Positions 20,616 to 28,137 of a stretch of DNA of 64,000 nucleotides are shown here, piece after piece; within the stretch, counting starts at the first letter, position 1, and each line of letters opens with the position of its first letter. The notes under the pieces are model-generated. The model ran no database searches and had not been told where the DNA came from. It worked only from the letters and a program-made list of their open reading frames with translations. The position numbers were made by a program, and so were the translations under genes. The stretch comes from Verrucomicrobiota bacterium (GTDB lineage Bacteria; Verrucomicrobiota; Verrucomicrobiia; Opitutales; Opitutaceae), in contig JAEWQP010000010.1 in the NCBI GenBank assembly GCA_023399155.1, forward strand, positions 268,066-332,065, in the 5' to 3' direction.

Positions 20616-20722
20616 CTTCGCTCGCAGCGTAGCGAAGAGCGAAGGCTGTCGCGCCGCAGTCCGGCGTGAGCCGGACGAAGGCGGACCTCCCGCGAGGCGA
20701 GCTTCGGCTCGGCAGGCCAGCC
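20616..20722 (+). repeat. 107-bp GIY-YIG-flanking repeat, copy A
   Basis: It folds into three successive hairpins: AGCCTTCGCTC/GAGCGAAGGCT (20613-20623 with 20637-20647, extending into the tRNA CCA end), GTCCGGC-GTGA-GCCGGAC (20659-20676) and CGAGC-TTCG-GCTCG (20698-20711). It aligns without gaps to copy B with 8 mismatches, five of them clustered in one 9-base stretch between hairpins 2 and 3. Confidence 0.85.
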
Positions 20723-20732
20723 CGTGCGATCC

Positions 20733-20981
20733 ATGATCGGATTCCACTACGTCTCAATTCTCGAGTCCCGCGCGGATGCGGCGGCTTTCTACGTGGGCCG
20801 GACCGACGATCTCGTTTCGCGCCTGGCCAATCACAATGGAGGCGGCGTGCCGCACACGGCGAAGCAGCGTCCCTGGGAATTCAAAACGGTCCTGGCATTT
20901 CGCTCTCTGGAGAAAGCGATCGCATTCGAAAGGTATCTCAAATCCGGATCAGGACGGGCGTTTGCGAAGAAACGCTTATAG
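20733..20981 (+). CDS. Small GIY-YIG nuclease-domain protein
   Basis: 82 aa from ATG 20733 (a GTG at 20724 lies right after the repeat). It is a single minimal GIY-YIG domain: HYVSIL corresponds to the GIY strand, AFYVGRTDDLVSRLANH to the YIG strand plus the catalytic-arginine helix, and AFRSLEKAIAFERYLKSGSG holds the conserved glutamate and the KSGSGRAFAKKRL tail typical of the short UPF0213/UvrC-N-like group. There is no separate DNA-binding domain. Small proteins of this group are predicted endonucleases of unknown role. It is flanked by 107-bp repeats and adjacent to tRNA-Ala. Confidence 0.88.
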   Translation: MIGFHYVSILESRADAAAFYVGRTDDLVSRLANHNGGGVPHTAKQRPWEFKTVLAFRSLEKAIAFERYLKSGSGRAFAKKRL

Positions 20982-20989
20982 AATCTGCG

Positions 20990-21096
20990 CTTCGCTCGCA
21001 GCGCAGCGAAGAGCGAAGGCTGTCGCGCCGCAGTCCGGCGTGAGCCGGACAAAGGCGGACGATCAGCGGGGCGAGCTTCGGCCCGGCAGGCCAGCC
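20990..21096 (+). repeat. 107-bp GIY-YIG-flanking repeat, copy B
   Basis: Direct copy of 20616-20722, starting 8 bp after the nuclease stop codon and ending 21 bp before the stop of the convergent histidine kinase gene. The middle hairpin GTCCGGC-GTGA-GCCGGAC is intact. The first hairpin is shortened to CTTCGCTC/GAGCGAAG because the flank differs. In the third, the middle base pair is lost (CGAGC with GCCCG). Confidence 0.85.
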
Positions 21097-21117
21097 ACGG
21101 GCGACGTCGCTGCAGGC

Positions 21118-22257
21118 TCAGGCTGCGGTCGAGCCGCACCGGAGCGGAAGTGTCACACTGAACGTCGTCCCGGCCGCTTGTGTGGAGGTGACTTCGATCG
21201 TGCCGCCGTGAGCCACGGCGACCTCGCGGGCGATATACAGTCCCAGTCCGATACTGCCGCCGCGCGCTCCACCGCGCGCTCCGCGGACAAACGGTTCGAA
21301 GATCCGCGGCAACACGTCCGCGGGAATCGCCGGGCCATCGTTCCGGACGGTCAGGCGCACCCGTGCGCCATCGCGTGCGGCGGAAACGGATATCCGCGAA
21401 GCCTGGTCGCCGTGCTGGACCGCGTTGCCAATCAGATTTGAGAGGAGTTGCCGCAGGCGCGCACGGTCCCATTCGCCTCGGAGTTCGCCATCGGCCTCCA
21501 ATTGCCAGTGGCAACGAGGGCAAGTGGTGCGGACCTCGGCGACAACCTCCTGGCAGAGTGCGGCGAGATCCATCGACACCGGCGCCACCGGCATCGGCCG
21601 ACCCAGACGCGTGACGGCGAAGTCCAGGAAGTCGCTCAACATCAGCCCGGCGGCATCGGCACTGGATCGGATCTGCGACGCCGTCTCGGTCGTCTCCGCG
21701 TCGGCCGGCCTCGCCTCTGCGAGTGACTGAGCCAGCATCGCGATGGCGTTGAGCGGCGTCCGCAGGTCGTGCCCCAGGATTCGCAGGAACATCTGCCGGG
21801 ACTTGTCGAGATGTTCTGAATACCGATGGACCGCCTCGGCGAGCGACTGGTCCATGGACTCGTGGAACCGCGTGAGATCAGCCAGATCGTTGCTGTCCGG
21901 GTCCGGTTTGCTTTCGAACCATAGACGAACGACGCTTGCGCGCAAGGCGCGATACTCGGCCATCAGCGCGCGCAGATCGAAACCCGATCCCGCCCGGCCG
22001 ACCGCGTGGTCCTGGGAGGCGGTGTTCAGCCTGCCTCCCACCGCCTGCTCATCCCTCAACCCCTTGGACTTGTCCGACTGCTCCAGTCCGGTCTGGGCCG
22101 ATTTCATGTCCAACGCGGCCGCGCGGAGAATGCCTTCGGCATGATCCCGCAGGTCTTCCGGGCTCGCACCGGAGGAGGGCCAGACGCTTCGTGCAAAGGC
22201 ATCCCACTCGCCCAGAATCGAATCGGTGTTCGCGAGGATGAAATCGGGCAGGCGCAT
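21118..22257 (-). CDS. Soluble sensor histidine kinase with RsbRD-like N-terminus
   Basis: 379 aa with no transmembrane segment. Residues 1-140 resemble the RsbRD/RsbR N-terminal alpha-helical sensor (FILANTDSILGEWDAFARS, LMAEYRALRASVVRLWF). The HisKA dimerisation box ILGHDLRTPLNAIAML carries the phospho-accepting His near residue 163. The HATPase domain has the N-box LLSNLIGNAVQHG, G1 RNDGPAIPADVLPRIFEPF and G2 GGSIGLGLYIAREVAVAHGG. It would autophosphorylate in response to a cytoplasmic signal. No response regulator gene is next to it, so it is an orphan kinase. Confidence 0.9.
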   Translation of the reverse strand: MRLPDFILANTDSILGEWDAFARSVWPSSGASPEDLRDHAEGILRAAALDMKSAQTGLEQSDKSKGLRDEQAVGGRLNTASQDHAVGRAGSGFDLRALMAEYRALRASVVRLWFESKPDPDSNDLADLTRFHESMDQSLAEAVHRYSEHLDKSRQMFLRILGHDLRTPLNAIAMLAQSLAEARPADAETTETASQIRSSADAAGLMLSDFLDFAVTRLGRPMPVAPVSMDLAALCQEVVAEVRTTCPRCHWQLEADGELRGEWDRARLRQLLSNLIGNAVQHGDQASRISVSAARDGARVRLTVRNDGPAIPADVLPRIFEPFVRGARGGARGGSIGLGLYIAREVAVAHGGTIEVTSTQAAGTTFSVTLPLRCGSTAA

Positions 22258-22408
22258 CTCTGAAGGCTGGGGGTTCAGTCCGGCAGGGTCTGGTCAAGTG
22301 CACCGCAAGTCAATGCGCACCGCACGCGCGGTCGGGTGATCTCCGGGTCGCAACCGGCCGCACCTCGAACGAAGAGGACCGGGCAGAAGATACGCCGGGC
22401 GCCGGAAA

Positions 22409-22975
22409 CTAGGAAACCAGCTGCGCTGCGGAAGGGCTGCGCGTCTCCTTCGTTGTTCCAGGCTGAAGGGCGCGGCGCAGGCGCCAGCGTTGGTCGGCGG
22501 CCACGATGTACCCGGCGCACGATGGCGCGCCGCACCGGCAGGGGTTGTCCCGCCAGTGACGGAACTGGAAGCCGTAATCGAAGGTGATTTCGTCGCCGCG
22601 GTCGATGTCGCGTGCGGCGATGATCCAGATGCGTCCACGGTGCATTTCCGCCCGGCAGCTGGGCTCGCAGGAATGGTTGATGAACTTGCTGACGTTGCCC
22701 CAGCGGCGCCCGTCGATGTCGTAGCGCTGGTTGAGCCAGAACGAGTAGGTGCAAGCCTCGGCGCCCTCCCGCGATCGGGCCAACCGGGCGGCCTCGCGGC
22801 GTGCACTCTCCGCCTTCGTGATGCGTTCCCCGCGATACTCGACGATCACGTATCCGGCGGGGATGGCCACGCGTGCGTACACGCCTTGGCCATGAATGCG
22901 GGAGCGGCGGCGCACGACCACCCAGGAGGCGGGGAGCGGGGGCGAGTAACGGGAGGGAAGCGTGCGGGCGGGCAT
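22409..22975 (-). CDS. SET-domain protein-lysine methyltransferase
   Basis: 188 aa from ATG 22975. A complete small SET domain: RSRIHGQGVYARVAIPAGY (SET-N), VIVEYRGERIT, TYSFWLNQRYDIDGRRWGN, FINHSCEPSCRAEMHRGRI (the NHSCxPN-type SAM-binding pseudoknot), IIAARDIDRGDEITFDYGF (catalytic Tyr) and a post-SET zinc motif CRCGAPSCAGYI. Enzymes of this fold transfer methyl groups from SAM to lysine side chains; bacterial substrates are rarely known. The gene follows the cytochrome gene on the same strand, 161 bp away. Confidence 0.88.
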   Translation of the reverse strand: MPARTLPSRYSPPLPASWVVVRRRSRIHGQGVYARVAIPAGYVIVEYRGERITKAESARREAARLARSREGAEACTYSFWLNQRYDIDGRRWGNVSKFINHSCEPSCRAEMHRGRIWIIAARDIDRGDEITFDYGFQFRHWRDNPCRCGAPSCAGYIVAADQRWRLRRALQPGTTKETRSPSAAQLVS

Positions 22976-23071
22976 GGGATCTGGAGAACCCGCCACTGTG
23001 CAAAGCCGCCGGGCCGGCTCAAGCCGTTCCGATGCACGAGCCGTCGGATCTCTCCCCGCGATGCCATCGGC

Positions 23072-23100
23072 GGCCCTGCGGCGCGAGCGAGCGCAGGGCC
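23072..23100. terminator. Hairpin downstream of the minus-strand cytochrome gene
   Basis: Perfect 9-bp inverted repeat GGCCCTGCG (23072-23080) and CGCAGGGCC (23092-23100) with an 11-nt loop, 37 bp past the cytochrome stop. There is no T-run, so it may be an mRNA-stabilising or weak terminator structure. Confidence 0.3.
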
Positions 23101-23136
23101 AGCCGGGCGCCGCGGAGGCTCGTGCCGCCGAACGCG

Positions 23137-25290
23137 TCAGTGGCCGAGGCGCGATGCCATCGCGTAGACGATCAGTGCCAGCAGGACCAGGCCCAGGCCG
23201 AAGAACATGAAGCCCATCGCCTTCGCGATGTTCTTGCGGCCTTCCCAGTCGTCGCCGTGCACGCGGTGCGACTCGAGGCGGCCTTCCGCGACCAGGCGGT
23301 CGTACCAGCGCTTGCGCTCGTGGATCAGCTCCGTCTTCGACATCTTCCCGGAGAAGATCACCGTATCCATCGGGAACTTCTCGATGCGGAAGTGCGTATT
23401 GAAGAAGTGGAACGTGAAGATGAACCCGGCGGCAAGGAGGGCCTCGTCGGAGTGCACGACCAGGGCGATGTTGATCATCCACCCGGGCATGAACGTGGAG
23501 AAGAAGATCGGGAACCACATGATCAGGCCGGAGACGCCGATCGCGAAGATGCCCCAGAACACGGCGAGGTAGTCGAACTTCTCCCAGTAGGTCCAGCGGT
23601 CGAACTGCGGCCGCGGTCCCTTGCCGAAGAACCATTTCTGGTGCGCGACGAAGTCGCGCCAGTCCTGCATCGAGGGCAGCATCGACTCCGGACCGAACAT
23701 CGCGCCGATCATCCGTTTCACGGACACCTTGCCCGACTGCGGGTCGCGGACGGCGCGTCGGTTGCGCCACAGGCTCAGCGCGAGATCGGAGAGATGCAGG
23801 ACGAAGTAGGCGAAGGTGACGATCGCACCGAAGTGGTGCAGCGCGCGGGCGACTTCCGCGCCACCGAGCATGTCGAACATCAGCCTGGCCCAGTCCGTGT
23901 AGTAGAATTTCAGCGGCATCCCCGTGATCACGAGCAGCAGGAAGCTCGTCACCACCATGAGGTGGAGCATGCGGTCAAACGGGGTGAAGCGCGTGAAGTG
24001 CTCGTCGTCCTTGTGCGCGGAGACCTTCGCCTCGCGGAACTGTCTCGAGTCGTGCAGGTAGAGGTAGATCGAACGGAAGAGCCAGAAGAGCGTGTGCAGG
24101 CCGAAGAAGGCGAACACGCCGATGAGCAGGCTCGTCATGAACAGGAACACCTTGTTCAGGGCCGGGTAGTTCTCGCCGTCGAGCGGGTTGGCGTGCGGTT
24201 GGTACTGCGCGAAGCTGGCATTCGCGCCGGGGTGGCACTGGGCGCAGGTGCCGACGATGTTTTCCTGCGACAGCCGTGAGGCTGGATTGGATACGGGCAG
24301 CACGTCGTGGTGTCCGTGGCAGTCGTAGCAGGCGGCCACATCCGAGGCGACGTTGGGCCGGCCCAGCGCCATCGCCTTGCCGTGGTAGGTGTCGCGGTAG
24401 TGGGTGAGGCGGTCCTGGTGGCATTTGCCGCAGGTGGCGTCGCTGCCGGCCTTGAAATGCGCGTTGCTCGGCTGCTCGATCTCATGCGCGGAATGGCAGT
24501 CGGAACAAACCGGCCCCTTGCCGTCGCCCTTCTTCAGGAGCTGGCCGTGGACGCTCTGGTTGTAGATGTCCTCGACGCCGACGTGGCACTTGCCGCAGGT
24601 GTCCGCGATGTTCGTGTGATGCGTGTGCGAGCCGCGATCGACGCTGCGCTTGATGTCGTGCACGCCGTGGCAGTCATTGCACGAGGGCGCGACGATCAGG
24701 CCCATCTGCAGGAGGGCGCGCCCGTGGATGCTCTCCATGTAGTGGGTCGCGGCCTGGGGAAACTTGATGCGGTACTCGTCCGTGATGCCCTCGTTGCTGT
24801 GGCACTGGGCGCAGGTCTTCGGGAGGTTGAGCTTGAAGACCGGGGAGTCGGCGTGCTTCACCGGCACGATCTCATGGGAGCCGTGGCAGCTCGCGCAGGT
24901 GGCCGCGCCGGACGAGCCCATCGCGTGCGAGACGCCGTGGATGCTGCGGGCGTATTGATCGGCGGCCTCGCCGTGGCACGAGGCGCATTGGGCCGGAGGA
25001 AGCGGGGTCTCGTGATCCTCCGAGGTGATGCTCGCGTGGCAATCGGTGCAGGAGAGGCTGCCGTGCACGGACCGGGCAAATGGCGCGGGGCGCACACCCT
25101 CGTAGCGGAGCTGCCCGCCGGCGGCGGCGATGGGCTCGTCGCCGGCCGTGTGGCACTCCAGGCAGGTCTCGTTCGGAATCGCCTCGGCGGCTCCGGCGAA
25201 GGAGGCGGCGAATCCGAGAAGGAGCAACGAGATGCAGACACGGCGCCGAAGACCGGCGACGTGCGTGGGGGTCAGGAGAACAGGGCGCAC
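23137..25290 (-). CDS. Multiheme cytochrome c fused to cytochrome b-type membrane domain (11 heme sites)
   Basis: 717 aa from GTG 25290, which gives a good signal peptide (RRRVCISLLLLGFAASFAGA). The periplasmic half has eleven CxxCH heme-binding motifs (CLECH, CTDCH, CASCH twice, CAQCH, CNDCH, CGKCH, CSDCH, CGKCH, CYDCH, CAQCH), with spaced partner histidines (SVHG, SIHG, TYHG). From about residue 375 a membrane domain starts (VFLFMTSLLIGVFAFFGLHT), with several helices and histidines typical of b-type cytochromes/formate-dehydrogenase gamma (RMLHLMVVTSFLLLVITGM, ALHHFGAIVTFAYF, VVHSDEALLAAGFIFTFHF). It is probably a quinone-to-periplasm electron conduit. It is divergent from a second fusion of the same architecture. 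Confidence 0.85.
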   Translation of the reverse strand: MRPVLLTPTHVAGLRRRVCISLLLLGFAASFAGAAEAIPNETCLECHTAGDEPIAAAGGQLRYEGVRPAPFARSVHGSLSCTDCHASITSEDHETPLPPAQCASCHGEAADQYARSIHGVSHAMGSSGAATCASCHGSHEIVPVKHADSPVFKLNLPKTCAQCHSNEGITDEYRIKFPQAATHYMESIHGRALLQMGLIVAPSCNDCHGVHDIKRSVDRGSHTHHTNIADTCGKCHVGVEDIYNQSVHGQLLKKGDGKGPVCSDCHSAHEIEQPSNAHFKAGSDATCGKCHQDRLTHYRDTYHGKAMALGRPNVASDVAACYDCHGHHDVLPVSNPASRLSQENIVGTCAQCHPGANASFAQYQPHANPLDGENYPALNKVFLFMTSLLIGVFAFFGLHTLFWLFRSIYLYLHDSRQFREAKVSAHKDDEHFTRFTPFDRMLHLMVVTSFLLLVITGMPLKFYYTDWARLMFDMLGGAEVARALHHFGAIVTFAYFVLHLSDLALSLWRNRRAVRDPQSGKVSVKRMIGAMFGPESMLPSMQDWRDFVAHQKWFFGKGPRPQFDRWTYWEKFDYLAVFWGIFAIGVSGLIMWFPIFFSTFMPGWMINIALVVHSDEALLAAGFIFTFHFFNTHFRIEKFPMDTVIFSGKMSKTELIHERKRWYDRLVAEGRLESHRVHGDDWEGRKNIAKAMGFMFFGLGLVLLALIVYAMASRLGH

Positions 25291-25525
25291 GAGAGAAGTG
25301 GGAATCGGGGTCGCCGGACCGACGATCCGGCCCGGGGCTGGACAGAAGAACGAGGTGTAAGGACAGCTGATGTGATTTAGTATCGGCAGCAATTCAAAAA
25401 TTCTAATATTGAGATGTGAGGCGCCGATGCTTTTCTCCAAGTGATCCTGTGCAGAAGTGCGGCTTTTGTCGCCACCCACTCCCATGCGCTCCTGTGTTGC
25501 CTTTGGATTTACGCAAGTCGCTAGA
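25291..25525. promoter_or_regulatory. Divergent promoter region of the two cytochrome fusions
   Basis: 235 bp between the two start codons, with an unusually AT-rich core at about 25375-25420 (TTCAAAAATTCTAATATTGAG) in an otherwise GC-rich window. This is the likely site of both promoters. No clear FNR- or ArcA-type palindrome is visible. TTTACGCAAG at 25508-25517 resembles one arm of the motif at 3554-3565 but is probably coincidental. Confidence 0.5.
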
Positions 25526-27781
25526 ATGCAGCGACATGTGAAACGATTATTTTCCCCAAGGCTCGGCCTCGCCCTTGCGGTGCTGGTGAGCGGGGTGACG
25601 GCTGGTGCCGCCGAGCCAGTGGCGGATTCGACCTGTCTGGACTGTCACGCGGATGCGTCACTTACGGTGGATCGTGGAGGAAAATCGATTTCGCTTGCAG
25701 TCGAGCCGGCCGTTCTCTCGGCGTCCAAACATGCCGGCATGGCCTGCGTGGACTGCCATGCCGACATCGATCCCGAGGCTCTCCCGCATCGAGAGAGGTT
25801 GGCGCCGGTGAACTGCCTGTCGTGCCATGAGGGCCTGGGGGAGTCGCATGCCTTTCACCCGCGGATCGCGACTCAAACGGAGGCGGGGACATCGCCCGAC
25901 GTATCGTGCGCGGGCTGCCATGGCAGCCACGACATCGGCGGAGTGGGTGAGCCGTCGTTTCGGTTCGCCGCGGTCAGGCAGAGCGAGTCATGCGGCTCCT
26001 GCCACAGCGCCGTGCAAACGGCGTTTTCCCATTCCGCGCACGCGGGTCCGGCCGGCGGACCGTATCCGACCTGCCTGAGCTGTCACCAGACCGATGTGGT
26101 CAATGGTGCCGTGGCTCCGTTGGAACTGAAGCAGGCGCAGTCACGCCTCTGCCTGTCCTGCCACGTTGATTCGCCGGAAGCGGCGGGGCGCACGCGGCTC
26201 GGCGGCAAGTTTGTCGCCTCGTGGGGCTCGAGCGTGCACGGTCGCGCTCTCGATGCGGGAAAGGCGGGGGCCGCCAATTGCGTGGATTGCCACGGCAGCC
26301 ATGACATGGCGCGCGCGATGGTGGCGGACTCGCGCGTGAACAAGCTCCACATCCCGCAGACCTGCGAGCGCTGCCACAGCGAGGTGTCGCGCGAGTACAT
26401 GGACGGCTCGCACGCGGCGGCGCTGCGCAAGGGCGAACTCGAATCGCCCGTCTGCACCGACTGCCACGGCGAGCACGCCATCCTTGCCGCGAGCGATCCC
26501 AAGTCGCCGGTCGCGCCGCGCAATCTCTCGCAGCAGCTGTGCGGGGACTGCCACGGCTCCGTGAAACTCTCGCGCAAGTACGGGATCTCCAGCGACCGTT
26601 TCGAGACTTTTGCCGACAGCTTCCACGGCCTGGCCGTGCGCGGCGGCTCCGTCGCGGTGGTCAACTGCGCGAGCTGTCACGGTGCGCATGGCGTGCTGCG
26701 CTCGTCGGACCCGGCATCACCGGTCCATAAGAACAACCTCGCCCAGACCTGCGGAAAATGTCACCCCGGCGCGAACGAGCAGTTCTCGCTCGGAGCGGTG
26801 CACGTCTCGATGGCGCCGGGCAAGCTCGGGGGCTTCGGCGGCGGGTTCGAGGACGGTGGCAATCTCGTGCAGATCATCGCCACGATCTATGCCTGGGCGA
26901 TCCTCTGCATCGTCGGCGGGATGTTCCTGCACAACGCGCTGGATTTCTTCAAGAAGGTGCGCCGCAAGGTGCACGGGCACGTCCACGGGGTGGCCGACCA
27001 TGCGATCCCGCACCGTCTCCACTTGCGCATGACGGTGAACGAGCGCCTGCAGCACGGCATCCTCGCGCTCAGCTTCATCGTGCTCGTGGTGACGGGTTTC
27101 ATGCTGCGCTTCCCGGAGGCCTGGTGGGTGGCCGGTCTGCGCAACCTCAGCGATTCGTTCTTCGAACTGCGCAGCCTGCTCCATCGCGTCGCGGGCGTGG
27201 TCATGATCGGTGCCGGCGTGTGGCATGGGGTGTACGTGACGTTCACCCGCCGCGGCCGGGAACTGGTGCGCGATCTGTGGCCGCGCTGGAACGATCTCTC
27301 CGACATGGGGGCCGTGCTGCGCTACAATCTCGGTCTCTCGAAGGCCAAGCCGCGTTTCGGGCGTTTCAGCTACATGGAGAAGGCCGAGTACTGGGCGCTC
27401 ATGTGGGGTGCCGTGCTGATGACGATCACCGGCGCGTTGCTCTGGGCGGATGAGACGACCATGGGCGCGCTGGGCAAGCTCGGCTTCGACGTGGCGCGCG
27501 TGGTGCACTACTACGAGGCGATCCTCGCGACGCTCAGCATCATCGTGTGGCACTTCTACTTCGTGATCTTCAACCCCGAGGTCTACCCGATGAACCTTTC
27601 CTGGCTCACGGGCCGGCTCTCCGAGGAGGAGATGGCGGAGGAGCATCCGCTGGAGCTCGAGCGTATCCACAGGCTGGAGGCAGAAGCGCAGGCCGCCCGG
27701 AACCCGGGTGCCGACACAGTGCCGGACAGGGCGCCCGACGCCACCCCTGACGGAAAGCCCGACGGCTCCGAAACGAGCTAG
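25526..27781 (+). CDS. Multiheme cytochrome c fused to cytochrome b-type membrane domain (13 heme sites)
   Basis: 751 aa from ATG 25526, followed by a signal peptide (RLGLALAVLVSGVTAGAAEP). Thirteen CxxCH motifs lie in the periplasmic part (CLDCH, CVDCH, CLSCH, CAGCH, CGSCH, CLSCH, CLSCH, CVDCH, CERCH, CTDCH, CGDCH, CASCH, CGKCH). The last sits in CGKCHPGANEQF, matching CAQCHPGANASF of the divergent partner. From about residue 445 come membrane helices (IIATIYAWAILCIVGGMFLH, HGILALSFIVLVVTGFMLRF, LLHRVAGVVMIGAGVWHGVY, YEAILATLSIIVWHFYFVIF) with b-heme-type histidines. A charged, Pro/Asp-rich C-terminal tail follows. It is probably a second quinol- or donor-linked module; partners and terminal acceptor are unknown. 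Confidence 0.85.
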   Translation: MQRHVKRLFSPRLGLALAVLVSGVTAGAAEPVADSTCLDCHADASLTVDRGGKSISLAVEPAVLSASKHAGMACVDCHADIDPEALPHRERLAPVNCLSCHEGLGESHAFHPRIATQTEAGTSPDVSCAGCHGSHDIGGVGEPSFRFAAVRQSESCGSCHSAVQTAFSHSAHAGPAGGPYPTCLSCHQTDVVNGAVAPLELKQAQSRLCLSCHVDSPEAAGRTRLGGKFVASWGSSVHGRALDAGKAGAANCVDCHGSHDMARAMVADSRVNKLHIPQTCERCHSEVSREYMDGSHAAALRKGELESPVCTDCHGEHAILAASDPKSPVAPRNLSQQLCGDCHGSVKLSRKYGISSDRFETFADSFHGLAVRGGSVAVVNCASCHGAHGVLRSSDPASPVHKNNLAQTCGKCHPGANEQFSLGAVHVSMAPGKLGGFGGGFEDGGNLVQIIATIYAWAILCIVGGMFLHNALDFFKKVRRKVHGHVHGVADHAIPHRLHLRMTVNERLQHGILALSFIVLVVTGFMLRFPEAWWVAGLRNLSDSFFELRSLLHRVAGVVMIGAGVWHGVYVTFTRRGRELVRDLWPRWNDLSDMGAVLRYNLGLSKAKPRFGRFSYMEKAEYWALMWGAVLMTITGALLWADETTMGALGKLGFDVARVVHYYEAILATLSIIVWHFYFVIFNPEVYPMNLSWLTGRLSEEEMAEEHPLELERIHRLEAEAQAARNPGADTVPDRAPDATPDGKPDGSETS

Positions 27782-28137
27782 AACGTGGCATATACTTCGC
27801 CGCGCGGTGTCTCCTCGGCAGGGCGGGTTCTCCGAACCCGCCGCGCGTACGAGTCGGCCTTTTCGGCGCGCTCGGTTCCGAGGCCGCGCCTGCGGCCGAC
27901 TAGACGGGTCGCGCCGCGAACCGGACCAAGTGCGCCCCACCTGCGAGGTCGTCTTCGGGAGTGGATGCCGCGTTCCGGGGGCCTGGTATGCCGCGCCTGA
28001 GGGGCGGCGTCCGCTTGCGGAGCGCCCGTGGGATCGGCGCGACGTTCTGGCGGCGCCCGCAGGGAGCAACCCGCGCCGCCCGGGTGTTTGGACTCGTGCC
28101 GGCGTGCGTGCTGCGGCTGGATGCGGCGCCGTTCATC
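27782..28137. repeat. Spacer with palindromic dispersed repeat (copy 1, 27821-27938)
   Basis: 27821-27938 begins with a hairpin GGCGGGTT-CTCCG-AACCCGCC (27822-27842) and ends CGGACCAAGTGCGCCCC. It aligns end to end with 45912-46030, with conserved blocks GGGCGGGTTCTCCGA, CCCGCCGCGCGT, CGGCGCGCT and CCGGACCAAG. The rest of the spacer up to the aminotransferase start is GC-rich and featureless. Confidence 0.7.

Larger units (their letters stand above)
20613..21096. mobile_element. Candidate tRNA-anchored GIY-YIG element
   Basis: A unit of about 484 bp with this order: tRNA-Ala 3' end, 107-bp repeat A (20616-20722), GIY-YIG nuclease gene (20733-20981), 107-bp repeat B (20990-21096). The repeats are direct, equal in length and about 93% identical. 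The ORF fits between them with only 10 and 8 bp to spare. Nothing else is inside. The arrangement suggests a minimal nuclease-driven mobile or homing element inserted at a tRNA 3' end, but mobility is inference; there are no target-site duplications I can identify with certainty. Confidence 0.6.

Noticed and set aside
25508..25517. TTTACGCAAG as a third copy of the motif at 3554 and 5094
   Set aside because: Only one arm matches, it lies 9 bp before the start codon rather than about 120-140 bp, and the gene is unrelated to polysaccharide use.
26717..28069. 450-aa minus-strand ORF opposite the second cytochrome gene
   Set aside because: Shadow of the cytochrome membrane domain; His/Arg-rich with no recognisable fold.
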